NCBI RefSeq assembly: GCF_001422325.1
Contig: NZ_LMMR01000010.1
Coordinates: 56,210 to 120,209 of the forward strand
DNA length: 64,000 nt
Source: Leifsonia sp. Leaf264
Lineage (GTDB): Bacteria > Actinomycetota > Actinomycetes > Actinomycetales > Microbacteriaceae
Reading direction: 5' to 3'
Shown: one piece after another, positions 25,456 to 34,145 of the stretch
Numbering within the stretch: the first letter of the stretch is position 1
How the letters are laid out: each line of letters begins with the position of its first letter
Program-made: the position numbers and the translations under genes
Notes under the pieces: model-generated
What the model saw: only the letters and a program-made list of their open reading frames with translations
The model's database searches: none
What the model was told of the DNA's origin: nothing

Positions 25456-26375
25456 CCTTTCCCACCGGTGAGCAATACGAGCTGCAGACGAGGACCGCGA
25501 GTGGAGAGCTGCGCGCGACCATCACGGGCCTCGCAGCCGCCATCCGTCATCTGAGCATCGACGGGATCGACCTCGTCGAGACCTACGGCGAGGAGTCCTC
25601 GCCGCCCTACGCCGCCGGCATCGTGCTGGTGCCGTGGCCCAACCGCATCCGCGACGGGCGTTGGGAGCACGAGGGCGTCGAGCGCCAGCTCGACGTCACC
25701 GAGCCCGCGCTGAACAACGCCATCCACGGGCTGCTGCGGTTCACCGAGTACAGCGAGGTCGACCGCACGCAGGACTCCGTCACCCTGGCGGCGACGGTGT
25801 ATCCGCAGCACGGCTACCCCTACCTGCTCGAGACCGCCGTGCACTACGAACTCGTCTCCGACGGGCTCAAGGTCACGCACTACCTCCGCAACCTCGGACA
25901 CGAGTCGGCGCCGGTCGCCGTGGGAACGCATCCGTTCCTGCGCATCGGAGACGTGCCCACCGAATCGCTCACCCTGCAGCTCTCGGCCGCGAGCCACATC
26001 GAGGTCGACGACAGGCTCCTGCCGACGTCCGAGGTTCCCGTCGAGGGCACCGAGTGGGACCTGCGCGACCCACGCCCCGTGAGCGAGCTGCAGCTCGACG
26101 ACGCGTGGGGCGAGGCCTTCGCCACGGATGGCGAGGTCGTGCACACACTCACCGCGCCTGACGGTCGCACGGTGTCGATGTGGGCTGAGCCGGAGTTCGG
26201 CTTCGTCCAGGTCTTCACCACCCGCCAGTTCCCGGGCCGCGACGGCGACGCCGCCATCGCGATCGAGCCCATGACGGCGCCGGCCGATGCCTTCAACTCG
26301 GGCAAGGGCCTGCGCTGGCTGGCGCCGGGCGACGAGTGGGAGATCAGCTGGGGCATCCGCTTCGGCGGCTTCTAG
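25452..26375 (+). CDS. galM: Aldose 1-epimerase family protein (GalM-like)
   Basis: A 307-residue mutarotase-fold protein converting beta- to alpha-galactose so that GalK can act. It has VPWPNRIRDGRW, the NNAIHGLLR segment with the catalytic His, the second His in VGTHPFLRIGD, and the C-terminal AIAIEPMTAPADAFNSG with the catalytic Glu. The ATG overlaps the deoR stop (ATGA), giving an operon deoR-galM opposite galT-galK. The four genes form a full galactose-entry module except for galE, which is not in this window. Confidence 0.9.
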   Translation: MTFPTGEQYELQTRTASGELRATITGLAAAIRHLSIDGIDLVETYGEESSPPYAAGIVLVPWPNRIRDGRWEHEGVERQLDVTEPALNNAIHGLLRFTEYSEVDRTQDSVTLAATVYPQHGYPYLLETAVHYELVSDGLKVTHYLRNLGHESAPVAVGTHPFLRIGDVPTESLTLQLSAASHIEVDDRLLPTSEVPVEGTEWDLRDPRPVSELQLDDAWGEAFATDGEVVHTLTAPDGRTVSMWAEPEFGFVQVFTTRQFPGRDGDAAIAIEPMTAPADAFNSGKGLRWLAPGDEWEISWGIRFGGF

Positions 26376-26413
26376 TCCTCACGCCCGCCCGGCTCGGCGA
26401 GCGAGGTGACGAC

Positions 26414-26446
26414 GAACGGCCCGCCTCCACTGGAGACGGGCCGTTC
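26414..26446. terminator. Bidirectional terminator between galM and the fasciclin gene
   Basis: GAACGGCCCG (26414-26423) pairs perfectly with CGGGCCGTTC (26437-26446), with an inner CTCC-ACT-GGAG stem. It lies between two convergent genes and can serve both strands. Confidence 0.85.
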
Positions 26447-26462
26447 CCTCTTCACCGGGTCA

Positions 26463-27119
26463 TCAGGCCGGCGGCATCAGCACGGAGTCGATGAGGTACA
26501 CCGTGGCGTTGGCGGTGTGGACTCCACCGCAGATGACCTTGGCGCCGTTGACCATGAGGTCGTCGCCGCTGCCGGTGACCTCGACGTCTCCGCCCTCGAC
26601 CGTGGTGTGGGTTCCGACGATGTCAGCCGGAGCGACCTGGCCGGGGACCACGTGGTAGGTGAGGATCTTGGTCAGGGTGTCCGAGTCCGTCTTCAGCGAT
26701 TCGATCGTGGCGGGATCGATCTTGGCGAAGGCGTCGTCGACGGGGGCGAAGACGGTGAACTCGCTGCCGTTCAGGGTGTCGACGAGGTTGACGTCGGGGT
26801 TGAGGCCGCCCGAGACCGCGGCGGTGAGAGTTGTCAGCACCGGGTTGTTCGAGGCGGCGACGGCCACGGGGTCCTCAGCCATTCCGGCGACGGAGCCGGC
26901 GCCGTCCGGAACCTGCTCGGCATAGGCGGCGCATCCGGGGCCGACGAGGTCGGCTGCCGGGTCCATCGCCTCGGGGGTGGTGGTCATGGGGGCCTCGTCG
27001 CTGGGGCTGCTCGACGACGCGGTGTCATCGGAGCCGCTGCTCATGGAACAACCGGTGAGGCCGAGGGCCGCGATGCCCACGATCGAGAGTGCTGCGAGTG
27101 AGGTACGTGTGAGTCGCAT
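26463..27119 (-). CDS. Fasciclin-domain lipoprotein (MPT70/MPT83-like)
   Basis: A 218-residue surface lipoprotein. The signal peptide ends at the lipobox LTGC (about residue 24); a Ser/Thr-rich linker is followed by one FAS1 domain ([35 protein letters not shown]-terminal [14 protein letters not shown]). It is built like the mycobacterial MPT70/MPT83 proteins, which belong to the SigK regulon, and here it lies divergent to sigK-rskA. AAGGAGAAGATCC precedes the ATG. A SigK-like promoter on the same strand lies about 63 nt further up. FAS1 domains usually serve adhesion; the ligand is unknown. Confidence 0.92.
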   Translation of the reverse strand: MRLTRTSLAALSIVGIAALGLTGCSMSSGSDDTASSSSPSDEAPMTTTPEAMDPAADLVGPGCAAYAEQVPDGAGSVAGMAEDPVAVAASNNPVLTTLTAAVSGGLNPDVNLVDTLNGSEFTVFAPVDDAFAKIDPATIESLKTDSDTLTKILTYHVVPGQVAPADIVGTHTTVEGGDVEVTGSGDDLMVNGAKVICGGVHTANATVYLIDSVLMPPA

Positions 27120-27188
27120 GGATCTTCTCCTTGGAATCTGTGGCCGGGTTCGGCCGGCTCCACGTGCTGTGGTGCCTTCAGGAGGGCA

Positions 27189-27216
27189 TTCGGAACCTGC
27201 CCGGCGGGCGGATTGG
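27189..27216 (-). promoter_or_regulatory. SigK-type promoter for the fasciclin gene
   Basis: On the minus strand CAATCC (27216-27211), 16 bp, CCGAAT (27194-27189). This is one mismatch from the mycobacterial SigK consensus CCATCC...CCGAAT as I recall it. Transcription would start near 27182, about 60 nt before the fasciclin ATG. Confidence 0.6.
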
Positions 27217-27337
27217 AGATTCCTCGGAAACCTTCGGATGCTGGGAATCCCGTGTGTCCGAGGCTCCGGTGCATCCGATCGACCTCCGCGTTGAGAAGAA
27301 GGCGGAGGCTTCCGGATGCTCCGACGCGGCGGCAGCG

Positions 27338-27365
27338 GCATCCGATGAACCTGCACTATCCGGGC
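27338..27365 (+). promoter_or_regulatory. Possible SigK autoregulatory promoter
   Basis: GCATCC (27338-27343), 16 bp, CCGGGC (27360-27365), upstream of sigK. The spacing equals that of the fasciclin promoter but the -10 is poorer, and GCATCC is common in this genome. Confidence 0.3.
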
Positions 27366-27398
27366 AATCCGCAACAGGCTTCACGCCGAACACCTGAC

Positions 27399-27992
27399 AT
27401 GCTTGTTCTCGTGCCGCGAGAGACAGACGACATCGGGATTCCGGCCGTCGTCACACTGGAAGAGCTGCTGGACCGTGTCGCCACGGGTGACCAGGGTGCT
27501 TTCAGCGAGCTCTACGACGCCGTGTCGGCGCGACTGTTCGGACTCGTCCGACGGCTCGTGGTCGATCCGGCTCAATCGGAGGAGGTGACGCAGGAGGTGT
27601 TCCTCGAGATCTGGCAGTCGGCGGCGCGCTTCCAGCCCGAACGCGGAAGCGCACTCTCCTGGATGTTCACCCTCGCCCACCGTCGCGCCGTCGACCGCAT
27701 CCGCTCCTCCCAGGCATCGCGCGACCGCGACACCAGGATCGGCATCCGGGACATCCCCATCGACACGGATGTCGTCTCCGAGGCCGCCGAGCTGCGGGTG
27801 GAGAACGAGCGGGTGCGCCGAGCACTCGGCGAGCTCACCGAGGTGCAACGCCAGGCCGTCTCCCTCGCCTACTACAGCGGCTTCTCGCATAGCGAGATCG
27901 CCGATGAACTGAGCGTGCCGATCGGCACGGTCAAGACTCGAATACGCGACGGAATGATCCGTCTGAGAGACGCACTGGGGGTGACGGCATGA
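27399..27992 (+). CDS. sigK: ECF sigma factor SigK
   Basis: An ECF-type sigma factor of about 197 residues that directs RNA polymerase to a small regulon. Region 2 is visible as FSELYDAVSARLFGLVRRLV...EEVTQEVFLEIWQSAARF and SALSWMFTLAHRRAVDRIR. Region 4 is LTEVQRQAVSLAYYSGFSHSEIADELSVPIGTVKTRIRDG, as in SigK proteins. The adjacent RskA-type anti-sigma gene and divergent fasciclin gene make SigK the best name. The start is uncertain: ATG 27399 fits the family length, while longer in-frame starts extend into the promoter region. It overlaps rskA by 4 nt. Confidence 0.88.
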   Translation: MLVLVPRETDDIGIPAVVTLEELLDRVATGDQGAFSELYDAVSARLFGLVRRLVVDPAQSEEVTQEVFLEIWQSAARFQPERGSALSWMFTLAHRRAVDRIRSSQASRDRDTRIGIRDIPIDTDVVSEAAELRVENERVRRALGELTEVQRQAVSLAYYSGFSHSEIADELSVPIGTVKTRIRDGMIRLRDALGVTA

Positions 27993-28909
27993 GCGAACAG
28001 GACAAGCGCCCGATGGGCGACGAGCACGCCTTGAGCGGCTCCTACGCGCTCGACGCCGTGGACGCCGACGAGCGGGCACGGTACGAGCAGGCGCTCGCCG
28101 GATCCGAGCAGCTCCGCGAGGAGGCGGCAGGCCTCGCCGACACCGCTGCCCTCCTGGGGTCGAGTGTGGCTCCGGTCACCCCGCCGCCGGCCCTGAAGGA
28201 CAGCATCATGGCGAAGCTGGCCGGCGTGCCCCAGCTCCCGGCGGCTGAGAGTGCGACAACGGTTCCGAGGCAGCCCGAGGCGCCGAGCACGTCGATCACG
28301 CCCGACCCGGCTCCGCTCGGGACGGATGCCTCCTCCGACGCCGCCGCGGCGACGACTGTCGCAGCCGAGCCGTCCGGGGAGCGCTCAGGGTCCACATCAA
28401 CCGCATCAGCCACGTCGACCGGCCCCGCCGAGTCCGCGGCCCGACGACGCTGGTTCTCACGGCCCGGCGCCTACATCGGCGCCGCCGCTGCGGCCGTCGT
28501 GCTCATCGCCGTTGTCATCGTCGGCGTGAACTACCCCGGGCCCAACGGATGGGGCGCTCAGCGTGAGCTCGCGACGATCTCAGCGGCATCGGATGCCCAG
28601 CAGGCGACGGCCGAGGTCTCCGGCGGCGGCACGGTCACCCTCACCTGGTCCGAGGAACTGGGGCAGTCGGCCGTGAGCGTCGACGGCATGCCCGCCCTCA
28701 CCGAGGAGCAGACGTATCAGCTCTGGTACATCGACAGCGAGGCGGCCCATCCGGCCGGCACCTTCACCGTGGGTGCCGACGGCACGACGTGGCGGGTGCT
28801 CGACGGTGCCATGGCCGCCGGCGATTCCGTCGGCGTCACCGTCGAGCCGGCCGGCGGATCACCGCAGCCGACGACGACGCCCGTCGTGGTCGTGCCGACC
28901 ACGGTCTAG
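27989..28909 (+). CDS. rskA: Anti-sigma-K factor RskA
   Basis: A 306-residue membrane protein holding SigK inactive. The N-terminal cytoplasmic part (residues 1-75, HALSGSYALDAVDADERARYEQ) is the anti-sigma domain. A long Ala/Ser/Thr/Pro linker follows, then one transmembrane helix (about 165-185, YIGAAAAAVVLIAVVIVG). The extracytoplasmic RskA domain contains TYQLWYIDSEAAHPAGTF. Regulated proteolysis of such proteins releases the sigma factor. The ATG overlaps the sigK stop. The linker is longer than in mycobacterial RskA, explaining the larger size. Confidence 0.9.
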   Translation: MSEQDKRPMGDEHALSGSYALDAVDADERARYEQALAGSEQLREEAAGLADTAALLGSSVAPVTPPPALKDSIMAKLAGVPQLPAAESATTVPRQPEAPSTSITPDPAPLGTDASSDAAAATTVAAEPSGERSGSTSTASATSTGPAESAARRRWFSRPGAYIGAAAAAVVLIAVVIVGVNYPGPNGWGAQRELATISAASDAQQATAEVSGGGTVTLTWSEELGQSAVSVDGMPALTEEQTYQLWYIDSEAAHPAGTFTVGADGTTWRVLDGAMAAGDSVGVTVEPAGGSPQPTTTPVVVVPTTV

Positions 28910-28929
28910 CCCGCCCCCGACGTCTCCGA

Positions 28930-29001
28930 CGGCATCAGCGATGCCGGCGAAACAGGACGAGCACGACGAAGCGGCCAGTGCTGGCGCCGTCGTCGTGCTC
29001 G
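28930..29001. terminator. Terminator hairpins between rskA and the hydrolase gene
   Basis: Two hairpins: CGGCATC-AGC-GATGCCG (28930-28946), then CGAGCACGACGA (28958-28969) pairing perfectly with TCGTCGTGCTCG (28990-29001) across a 20-nt loop. They separate two convergent genes. Confidence 0.7.
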
Positions 29002-29019
29002 ACCTGTGTGCGGTGAGGG

Positions 29020-29748
29020 TCAGTCCGAGACCGCGGCCACTGCGGCGAGGATCACGTCGACGACGACCGACGGATGCGACACCATCGACACGTGCGATGC
29101 TGCGACGTCGGTGATGGTCGCCCCGGCACGCTCGGCCATGCTGCGCTGCGTCGCCGGCGGGATGACGCGGTCCTCGGTGCCGACGACAGCCCAGCTCGGC
29201 AGTGTCTTCCAGGCCGCTGTGGTGGTCGGCGAGGCATTCGCGCCCAGCGTGATCGGACGCTGCCCCGCGTGGATGAGCCAGCGGTCGGCCTCGGGCAGGT
29301 CCTGGGCGAAGGAGTCGTGCACCGTCACCGGCTTGAGGAACGCCTCGGCGTCGCCTTCGGGAGCGCCGGGGTAGCCGGCGACGTCGAGAACCGTGGTGGG
29401 GTCGGGCACGTCGAGCGCCGAACCCGAGCCGCCGAGGATCGAGAAGACCGTCTCGCCCTCATCGGGGATGAAGGCGTCGACGTAGACCAGGGCCTTCACG
29501 TCGCCGCCGCCGGTTCCGGCGTTGGTGATGACGGCGCCGCCGTAGGAGTGGCCGACGAGCACCACGGGTCCGCTCGTGCGCTGAGCGAGGAACGACGCCA
29601 CGTAGGCGGCATCCGGGGCCACCCCGCGCAGCAGGTTCGTGGGTGCGAGGACCGTGAAGCCCCGACCCTGGAGGTCGGTCGCGACGGCGTTCCAGCTCGA
29701 GGCGTCGGCCCAGGCTCCGTGCACCAGGACGATCGTGGGTTGTGTCAT
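29020..29748 (-). CDS. Alpha/beta hydrolase
   Basis: A 242-residue serine hydrolase of the alpha/beta fold. It has the oxyanion loop VLVHGAWADASSW, the nucleophile elbow GHSYGG, the acid in GTEDRVIPP and the catalytic His in ASHVSMVSHP. Overall it is close to the salicylate-esterase/PNAE-like group (long PTIVLVHG...FTVLAPTN...LLRGVA). Substrate unknown. GGAAGG lies 7 nt before the ATG. It stands alone and converges on sigK-rskA. Confidence 0.88.
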   Translation of the reverse strand: MTQPTIVLVHGAWADASSWNAVATDLQGRGFTVLAPTNLLRGVAPDAAYVASFLAQRTSGPVVLVGHSYGGAVITNAGTGGGDVKALVYVDAFIPDEGETVFSILGGSGSALDVPDPTTVLDVAGYPGAPEGDAEAFLKPVTVHDSFAQDLPEADRWLIHAGQRPITLGANASPTTTAAWKTLPSWAVVGTEDRVIPPATQRSMAERAGATITDVAASHVSMVSHPSVVVDVILAAVAAVSD

Positions 29749-29888
29749 ATGCGTGCCTTCCGTTCATCGTGTGAGAGCGCTTTCGTCGCGAGCATATGCC
29801 CCCTCATCGGGGGTGCGCCATGGTTGTCGCGCGAAGTTCACCCGGGAGCGCGCCGGCGGGGTCGGTCTGCTCGCCGGCGGCATCCGTT

Positions 29889-29945
29889 TGCAGGATGAGA
29901 CAAGGTTCGGCCCCATATGGCGCCCGAAACGCAGCTCATCCTGCA
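29889..29945. repeat. Nested inverted repeat upstream of the LLM oxidoreductase
   Basis: TGCAGGATGAG (29889-29899) and CTCATCCTGCA (29935-29945) are perfect 11-bp arms. Within them TTCGG/CCGAA and a central CCATATGG palindrome are arranged symmetrically. It lies about 100 bp before the oxidoreductase start in the 297-bp divergent intergenic region, which holds no gene. It is either a compound operator or an RNA structure. Confidence 0.6.
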
Positions 29946-30045
29946 GATGCGCCCGCTCACTGCGCTCAGAGTGCACGTGCGGGGGATACTGGACGCTGGC
30001 CGAGGGCAGTCGCGCGGCCGACACCACAGCGCAGTGAGGACTCAC

Positions 30046-31086
30046 ATGGACATCGGCATGATGCTGAACTACTCGGGCGGATTCCGCGAGACGGCCGCAG
30101 AGGTCGGCGAGCTGGAGAAGGCCGGGGTCGACATCGTCATCGTTCCCGAGGCGTACTCCTTCGACGCCGTCAGCCAGCTCGGCTACCTGGCCGCCGTCAC
30201 CGAGACGATCAAGCTGGCGTCGGGCATCCTGCAGATCTACACGCGCACGCCGTCCCTCACGGCCATGACGGCGGCCGGACTCGATTTCGTCTCGGACGGA
30301 CGATTCGTGCTCGGCATCGGAGCCTCCGGACCTCAGGTCATCGAGGGCTTCCACGGGGTGCCCTACGACGCGCCGCTCCGCCGCACCCGCGAGATCATCG
30401 ACATCTGCCGCATGGTCTGGCGCCGCGACCGCGTCGAGTACGACGGACGCAGCTACCAGATCCCGCTGCCGGCCGACCGGGGAACCGGACTCGGCAAGCC
30501 GCTGAAGCTCATCAACCACCCCGTGCGCGACCGGATCCCGATCGTGGTCGCCGCGCTCGGCCCGGCGAGCGTGAAGCAGACGGCCGAGATCGCCGACGCC
30601 TGGATGCCGATGTTCTTCCACCCCGAGCGAGCCCGCGACGTGTGGGGCGCTTCGCTCGACGCCGGCCTGGCGAAGCGGGCGGATGAGCTCGGCGCCCTCG
30701 ACGTCTTCGCCAGCCCCGCGCTCTACATCGGCGACGACGCTGATGCCGTGCTGCCGCTGGTCAAGCCGCAGATCGCCCTCTACGTCGGGGGCATGGGCGC
30801 ACGCGGCAAGAACTTCTACAACGACCTGGTGTCGCAGTACGGCTTCGAGAAGGAGGCCGCCCTCATCCAGGACCTCTACCTCGAGGGTCGCAAGGACGAG
30901 GCGGTGGCAGCGGTTCCCGACGAGCTGGCGCGTGCGATCAACCTCATCGGTTCGCCGGGCCACGTGAAGGAGCGCGTCGCAGCCTTCGCCGAGGCGGGCG
31001 TCACGACACTCGCGGTGACGCCGCTGGCCCGCACCTCGGAGCAGCGCGTCGCGCTGATGAGCGGTTTCCGCGCGCTCGTCGACTGA
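30046..31086 (+). CDS. LLM-class F420-dependent oxidoreductase
   Basis: A 346-residue luciferase-like flavin/F420 enzyme. The barrel starts MDIGMMLNYSGGFRETAAEV; the family segments LASGILQIYTRTPSLTAMTA, GRFVLGIGASGPQVIEG and IPIVVAALGPASVKQTAEIA are clear. Members using coenzyme F420 are abundant in actinobacteria; the cofactor here is inferred from family likeness, not proven. GTGAGGACTCAC precedes the ATG at 30046. A longer in-frame start would lie inside the palindromic upstream region and is rejected. Substrate unknown; no obvious pathway partners nearby. Confidence 0.88.
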   Translation: MDIGMMLNYSGGFRETAAEVGELEKAGVDIVIVPEAYSFDAVSQLGYLAAVTETIKLASGILQIYTRTPSLTAMTAAGLDFVSDGRFVLGIGASGPQVIEGFHGVPYDAPLRRTREIIDICRMVWRRDRVEYDGRSYQIPLPADRGTGLGKPLKLINHPVRDRIPIVVAALGPASVKQTAEIADAWMPMFFHPERARDVWGASLDAGLAKRADELGALDVFASPALYIGDDADAVLPLVKPQIALYVGGMGARGKNFYNDLVSQYGFEKEAALIQDLYLEGRKDEAVAAVPDELARAINLIGSPGHVKERVAAFAEAGVTTLAVTPLARTSEQRVALMSGFRALVD

Positions 31087-31096
31087 GCGGCTCGGG

Positions 31097-31960
31097 CTAC
31101 TCGCCGACCTCGCCGAGCTCCGCCGGCTGCCACATCAGTTCGCCCGTCGGCAGTTCGGTCACGAAGGCGATGTTGGTCGATCCGTCCTCGAAGGTGATGG
31201 CGCACTGGAACCAGCCCTCGGTGGGAGCCACGGCGACCGGGCATTCCACGGTCTCCGGGAACTGCTGCGTCGGGTCGTCGACGGCGACAGACCTCAGGTC
31301 GGTCATGATCAGGTGCTCGGCTGAGGCCGACAGCGCATCCTGTTGCGCCGCCTCAGGCTCCTGATCCACGTAGTCCACGAAGGGGATGCCGAGATTCGGG
31401 GTCGCGATCACCGCCACGATCCACACGATGCCTGCGGCGACGACGCCGACGGGCCCGAGCACCGTACCCCACACCGATGCCGCCCGGCCGGTGCGCGTGC
31501 GGAACGACCGCACGATTCCGAGGATCCCGAACAGGACCGCCAGGGCTCCGGCGGCGATGGTGGCCAGGACCGACACTGCGGTGAGGGCGACCAGCGCGGC
31601 TGCGGCGACGGCGGCGATCCCGAAGATGAGTGCGAGCAGCGAGAACGGGTTGCGTTCGCCGGTTCCGAGGGGCACGGATGCCGCGGCATCCGGTGCCGTC
31701 GTCGATGCGTCCGTCACCGGACTCGTCACCGCCGCAGCAACAGTCGGTGAGCCCGGCCCGATGACGGGTGCGAAGGCGGCGACGGGTGCGTGCGCGGCCG
31801 CGGGTGCCTGCGCGGCGACGGGTGCGGGCGGCGCCGGCACATGGGTGTGCCCGGTCCAGGCGGATCCGTCCCACCAGCGCAGCGCCGTGGCCGGGACGGT
31901 TGGATCGTGCGCGGCAGCCGGATCGGCGTACCAGCCGGGAGGGGGTGTCGACATGGGCAT
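31097..31960 (-). CDS. DUF2510-domain membrane protein
   Basis: A 287-residue protein with an N-terminal DUF2510 module (PPPGWYADPA...LRWWDGSAWTGH, residues 5-40). An Ala/Pro/Val-rich low-complexity linker (about 40-75) is followed by three hydrophobic helices (about 105-185). An extracytoplasmic tail ends with a Cys pair in VECPVAVAPTEGWFQCAITF, likely a disulfide. DUF2510 proteins are typical actinobacterial membrane proteins of unknown role. The next ATG two codons in is an alternative start. A DUF4190-like middle section is possible. Confidence 0.8.
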   Translation of the reverse strand: MPMSTPPPGWYADPAAAHDPTVPATALRWWDGSAWTGHTHVPAPPAPVAAQAPAAAHAPVAAFAPVIGPGSPTVAAAVTSPVTDASTTAPDAAASVPLGTGERNPFSLLALIFGIAAVAAAALVALTAVSVLATIAAGALAVLFGILGIVRSFRTRTGRAASVWGTVLGPVGVVAAGIVWIVAVIATPNLGIPFVDYVDQEPEAAQQDALSASAEHLIMTDLRSVAVDDPTQQFPETVECPVAVAPTEGWFQCAITFEDGSTNIAFVTELPTGELMWQPAELGEVGE

Positions 31961-32042
31961 CCGATCGCGTAGGGGCGGCTGGTGGGCAGCCTAGGGCGGT
32001 CGCAGCGTCGCCCGCGCGCCCCCGTCGTGGGCACCGAGCGCC

Positions 32043-32957
32043 TCAGGCGGCTGTGCTGCGCGATCCCTGGGCCGTGATCCGGGCGATGCGCGAGCGTGCG
32101 GCATCCTCCGACGGCGATCGATTTCCCAGCAGGCGATGGATGGTGCCGAGGGCGCGGGCGGTGGCCCACACGACGGGCAGCCGCGAGCGGCGCAGGCCCA
32201 GCATCCGTCTGTAGTCGTCGGGCAGGCTCGCAACGGCCCCCGCGAACAGCACCCGATAGCCGGCCAGCATGGGCTTGGGGAGCGGTGGGTGCCTGATGAA
32301 GCGCACGGCCTCGGCGACGCGCTCGTCGCTCTTCAGGATGCCCGCGCTCGCGAAGGCATCCAGCTGGTCCCGCAGCTCCTGCTCCGAGCGCGGCGGAGTC
32401 TCGACGCCGACGAGTTCCCCGGCCGTCGCCCACTCCTTCACGTAACCGTCGGCTCCGCCCGGGATCGGACCGCCCCAGATGGTGTGGCAGGCGAGGAAGG
32501 AGTCGGTGAACGCCAGGTGCACCCACGCGAGCAGCTCCGGATCGCTCGCGGCGTACGGACGCTCGACGCCCTGGGCGTCGAGGTAGGTGCCGACCACGCG
32601 CGCATGGTACTTCCCGACCCGGGCCGACTCCTCGGTGGCGAAGACGGTGTCGCCGTAGGTGACGATCGTGAGCCACTGGATGGTGCCGGCGAGGCGCCCG
32701 AGCGGATCCTCGCCGAACCTCGAATGGTCGTGCACTCCGGCCATGGCCCCGGGATGCAAGGTCTGCACGAGCAGGGCCCGGATGCCGGCGACCATCGTCG
32801 GCATCCCTCCGTGCACGGCCCAGGCGGCGGAGCCCGGGCCGAAGAACCCGGCGTCGTCGCCCAGCTCGAGACGATCGACCCACGCCGGTCGGCCGTCGTG
32901 CGTGCCCGAGAGCGCGGCCAGCAGTCGCGACCGCGATCGATCCCTCTTGGAGGCCAT
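32043..32957 (-). CDS. DUF2236 / MpaB-type oxygenase-domain protein
   Basis: A protein of about 304 residues with the latex-clearing/MpaB oxygenase fold: FGPGSAAWAVHGGMPTMVAG near the start, then LLVQTLHPGAMAGVHDHSRF with histidines expected to hold a heme. WLTIVTYGDTVFAT, WVHLAFTDSFLACH and PYRVLFAG-like segments follow. Family members are heme-dependent oxygenases or hydrolases of unknown substrate in most bacteria. The start is uncertain: ATG 32957 gives a usual length, and a longer reading would overlap the divergent exonuclease gene. Confidence 0.8.
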   Translation of the reverse strand: MASKRDRSRSRLLAALSGTHDGRPAWVDRLELGDDAGFFGPGSAAWAVHGGMPTMVAGIRALLVQTLHPGAMAGVHDHSRFGEDPLGRLAGTIQWLTIVTYGDTVFATEESARVGKYHARVVGTYLDAQGVERPYAASDPELLAWVHLAFTDSFLACHTIWGGPIPGGADGYVKEWATAGELVGVETPPRSEQELRDQLDAFASAGILKSDERVAEAVRFIRHPPLPKPMLAGYRVLFAGAVASLPDDYRRMLGLRRSRLPVVWATARALGTIHRLLGNRSPSEDAARSRIARITAQGSRSTAA

Positions 32958-33063
32958 GGGCCGAGTGAACACCCCGAGCCTGAGTGCCGGGCGAGAGGAT
33001 GCTGCACCGTGGGCTGCGGCATCCGTCGCCCTGCTCGTCATCGGGTCGTGCCATGATCGGGAC

Positions 33064-34020
33064 ATGCCCGAGCGTCTGATGCTTCTCGACACCGCTTCGC
33101 TGTACTTCCGCGCCTTCTACGGACTGCCCGACACCATCCGGGCGCCCGACGGAACGCCGGTGAACGCCGTGCGCGGCCTGCTCGACTTCATCGCGAGGCT
33201 CGTGACGGACTTCGAGCCGACCCATCTCGTCGCCTGCTGGGACGACGACTGGCGCCCGCAGTGGCGGGTCGACCTCATCCCGAGCTACAAGGAGCACCGG
33301 GTGGAGCGGGTCGTGCCCGACGGCCCCGACGTCGAGGAGACGCCGGAGCTGCTCGTGGCGCAGATCCCGCTCATCCGCGAGACTCTCGAGGCCTTCGGCA
33401 TCGCGATCATCGGCGCCGCAGCGCATGAGGCCGACGACGTGATCGGCAGTCTCGCGACTCAGGCGACGATGCCCGTCGACGTCGTCACCGGCGACCGCGA
33501 CCTGTTCCAGCTCATCGATGACGATCGTGAGGTGCGCATCGTCTACACGGCCCGCGGCATGAATCGGCTCGAAGTGCTCACAGGCGAGACGGTGGTGTCG
33601 AAGTACGGCGTGACGGCGGCGCAGTACGCCGATTTCGCGGCTCTCCGCGGTGACGCATCCGACGGCCTTCCCGGCGTCGCCGGCATCGGCGAGAAGACGG
33701 CGGCGACGTTGCTGCAGGAGCACGACGACCTCGACGGCATCATCGCTGCGGCGGCGGATGCCGCTGAGCCGATGTCCGCCGGCATCAGGGCGAAGATCCT
33801 CGCGGCCTCCGAGTACCTCGCCGTGGCGCCCACGGTCGTCGAGGTCGTCCGCGACCTCGACCTCGGCGAGTTCGACGCCCGCATCCGTCCGCTCGACGCC
33901 CAGGCTGCAGCATCCGTCGCCGCGCTCTCGGAGAAGTGGGCCCTGGGCGGGTCGGCCGACCGTGCCCTCACGGCTCTCGCCGCCAGGGCCTCGCGGCGGG
34001 CCGCTCCGCCCGCGCGCTGA
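33064..34020 (+). CDS. Stand-alone 5'-3' exonuclease (FEN/PolI N-domain type)
   Basis: A 318-residue flap/5'-3' exonuclease resembling the N-terminal domain of DNA polymerase I but without polymerase domains. Metal-ligand motifs: LLDTASLYFRAFYG, CWDDDWRPQWR...SYKEHR, AHEADDVIGSLA, VTGDRDLFQLI, and the helix-hairpin region LRGDASDGLPGVAGIGEKTA. Such stand-alone copies are common in actinobacteria beside full-length PolI and probably process RNA primers or flaps. A CATGAT hexamer ends 6 nt before the ATG, so the mRNA may be leaderless. The C-terminal 30 residues are Ala/Arg-rich. Confidence 0.9.
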   Translation: MPERLMLLDTASLYFRAFYGLPDTIRAPDGTPVNAVRGLLDFIARLVTDFEPTHLVACWDDDWRPQWRVDLIPSYKEHRVERVVPDGPDVEETPELLVAQIPLIRETLEAFGIAIIGAAAHEADDVIGSLATQATMPVDVVTGDRDLFQLIDDDREVRIVYTARGMNRLEVLTGETVVSKYGVTAAQYADFAALRGDASDGLPGVAGIGEKTAATLLQEHDDLDGIIAAAADAAEPMSAGIRAKILAASEYLAVAPTVVEVVRDLDLGEFDARIRPLDAQAAASVAALSEKWALGGSADRALTALAARASRRAAPPAR

Positions 34021-34145
34021 GTCCCGAGTCCGCGCCGGCCGGGTCGATCGCATCGCCCAGAGAGGCATCCGTCCTCGTAGGCTGGAGGCAGGCGTGGGGG
34101 CGCCGAACCGCCTCCACGCCGTGATCTCGATGGAGGATGCAACGC

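Noticed and set aside
31726..34068. 780-codon minus-strand frame over the DUF2236 and exonuclease genes
   Set aside because: Shadow of real genes; no recognisable protein motif.
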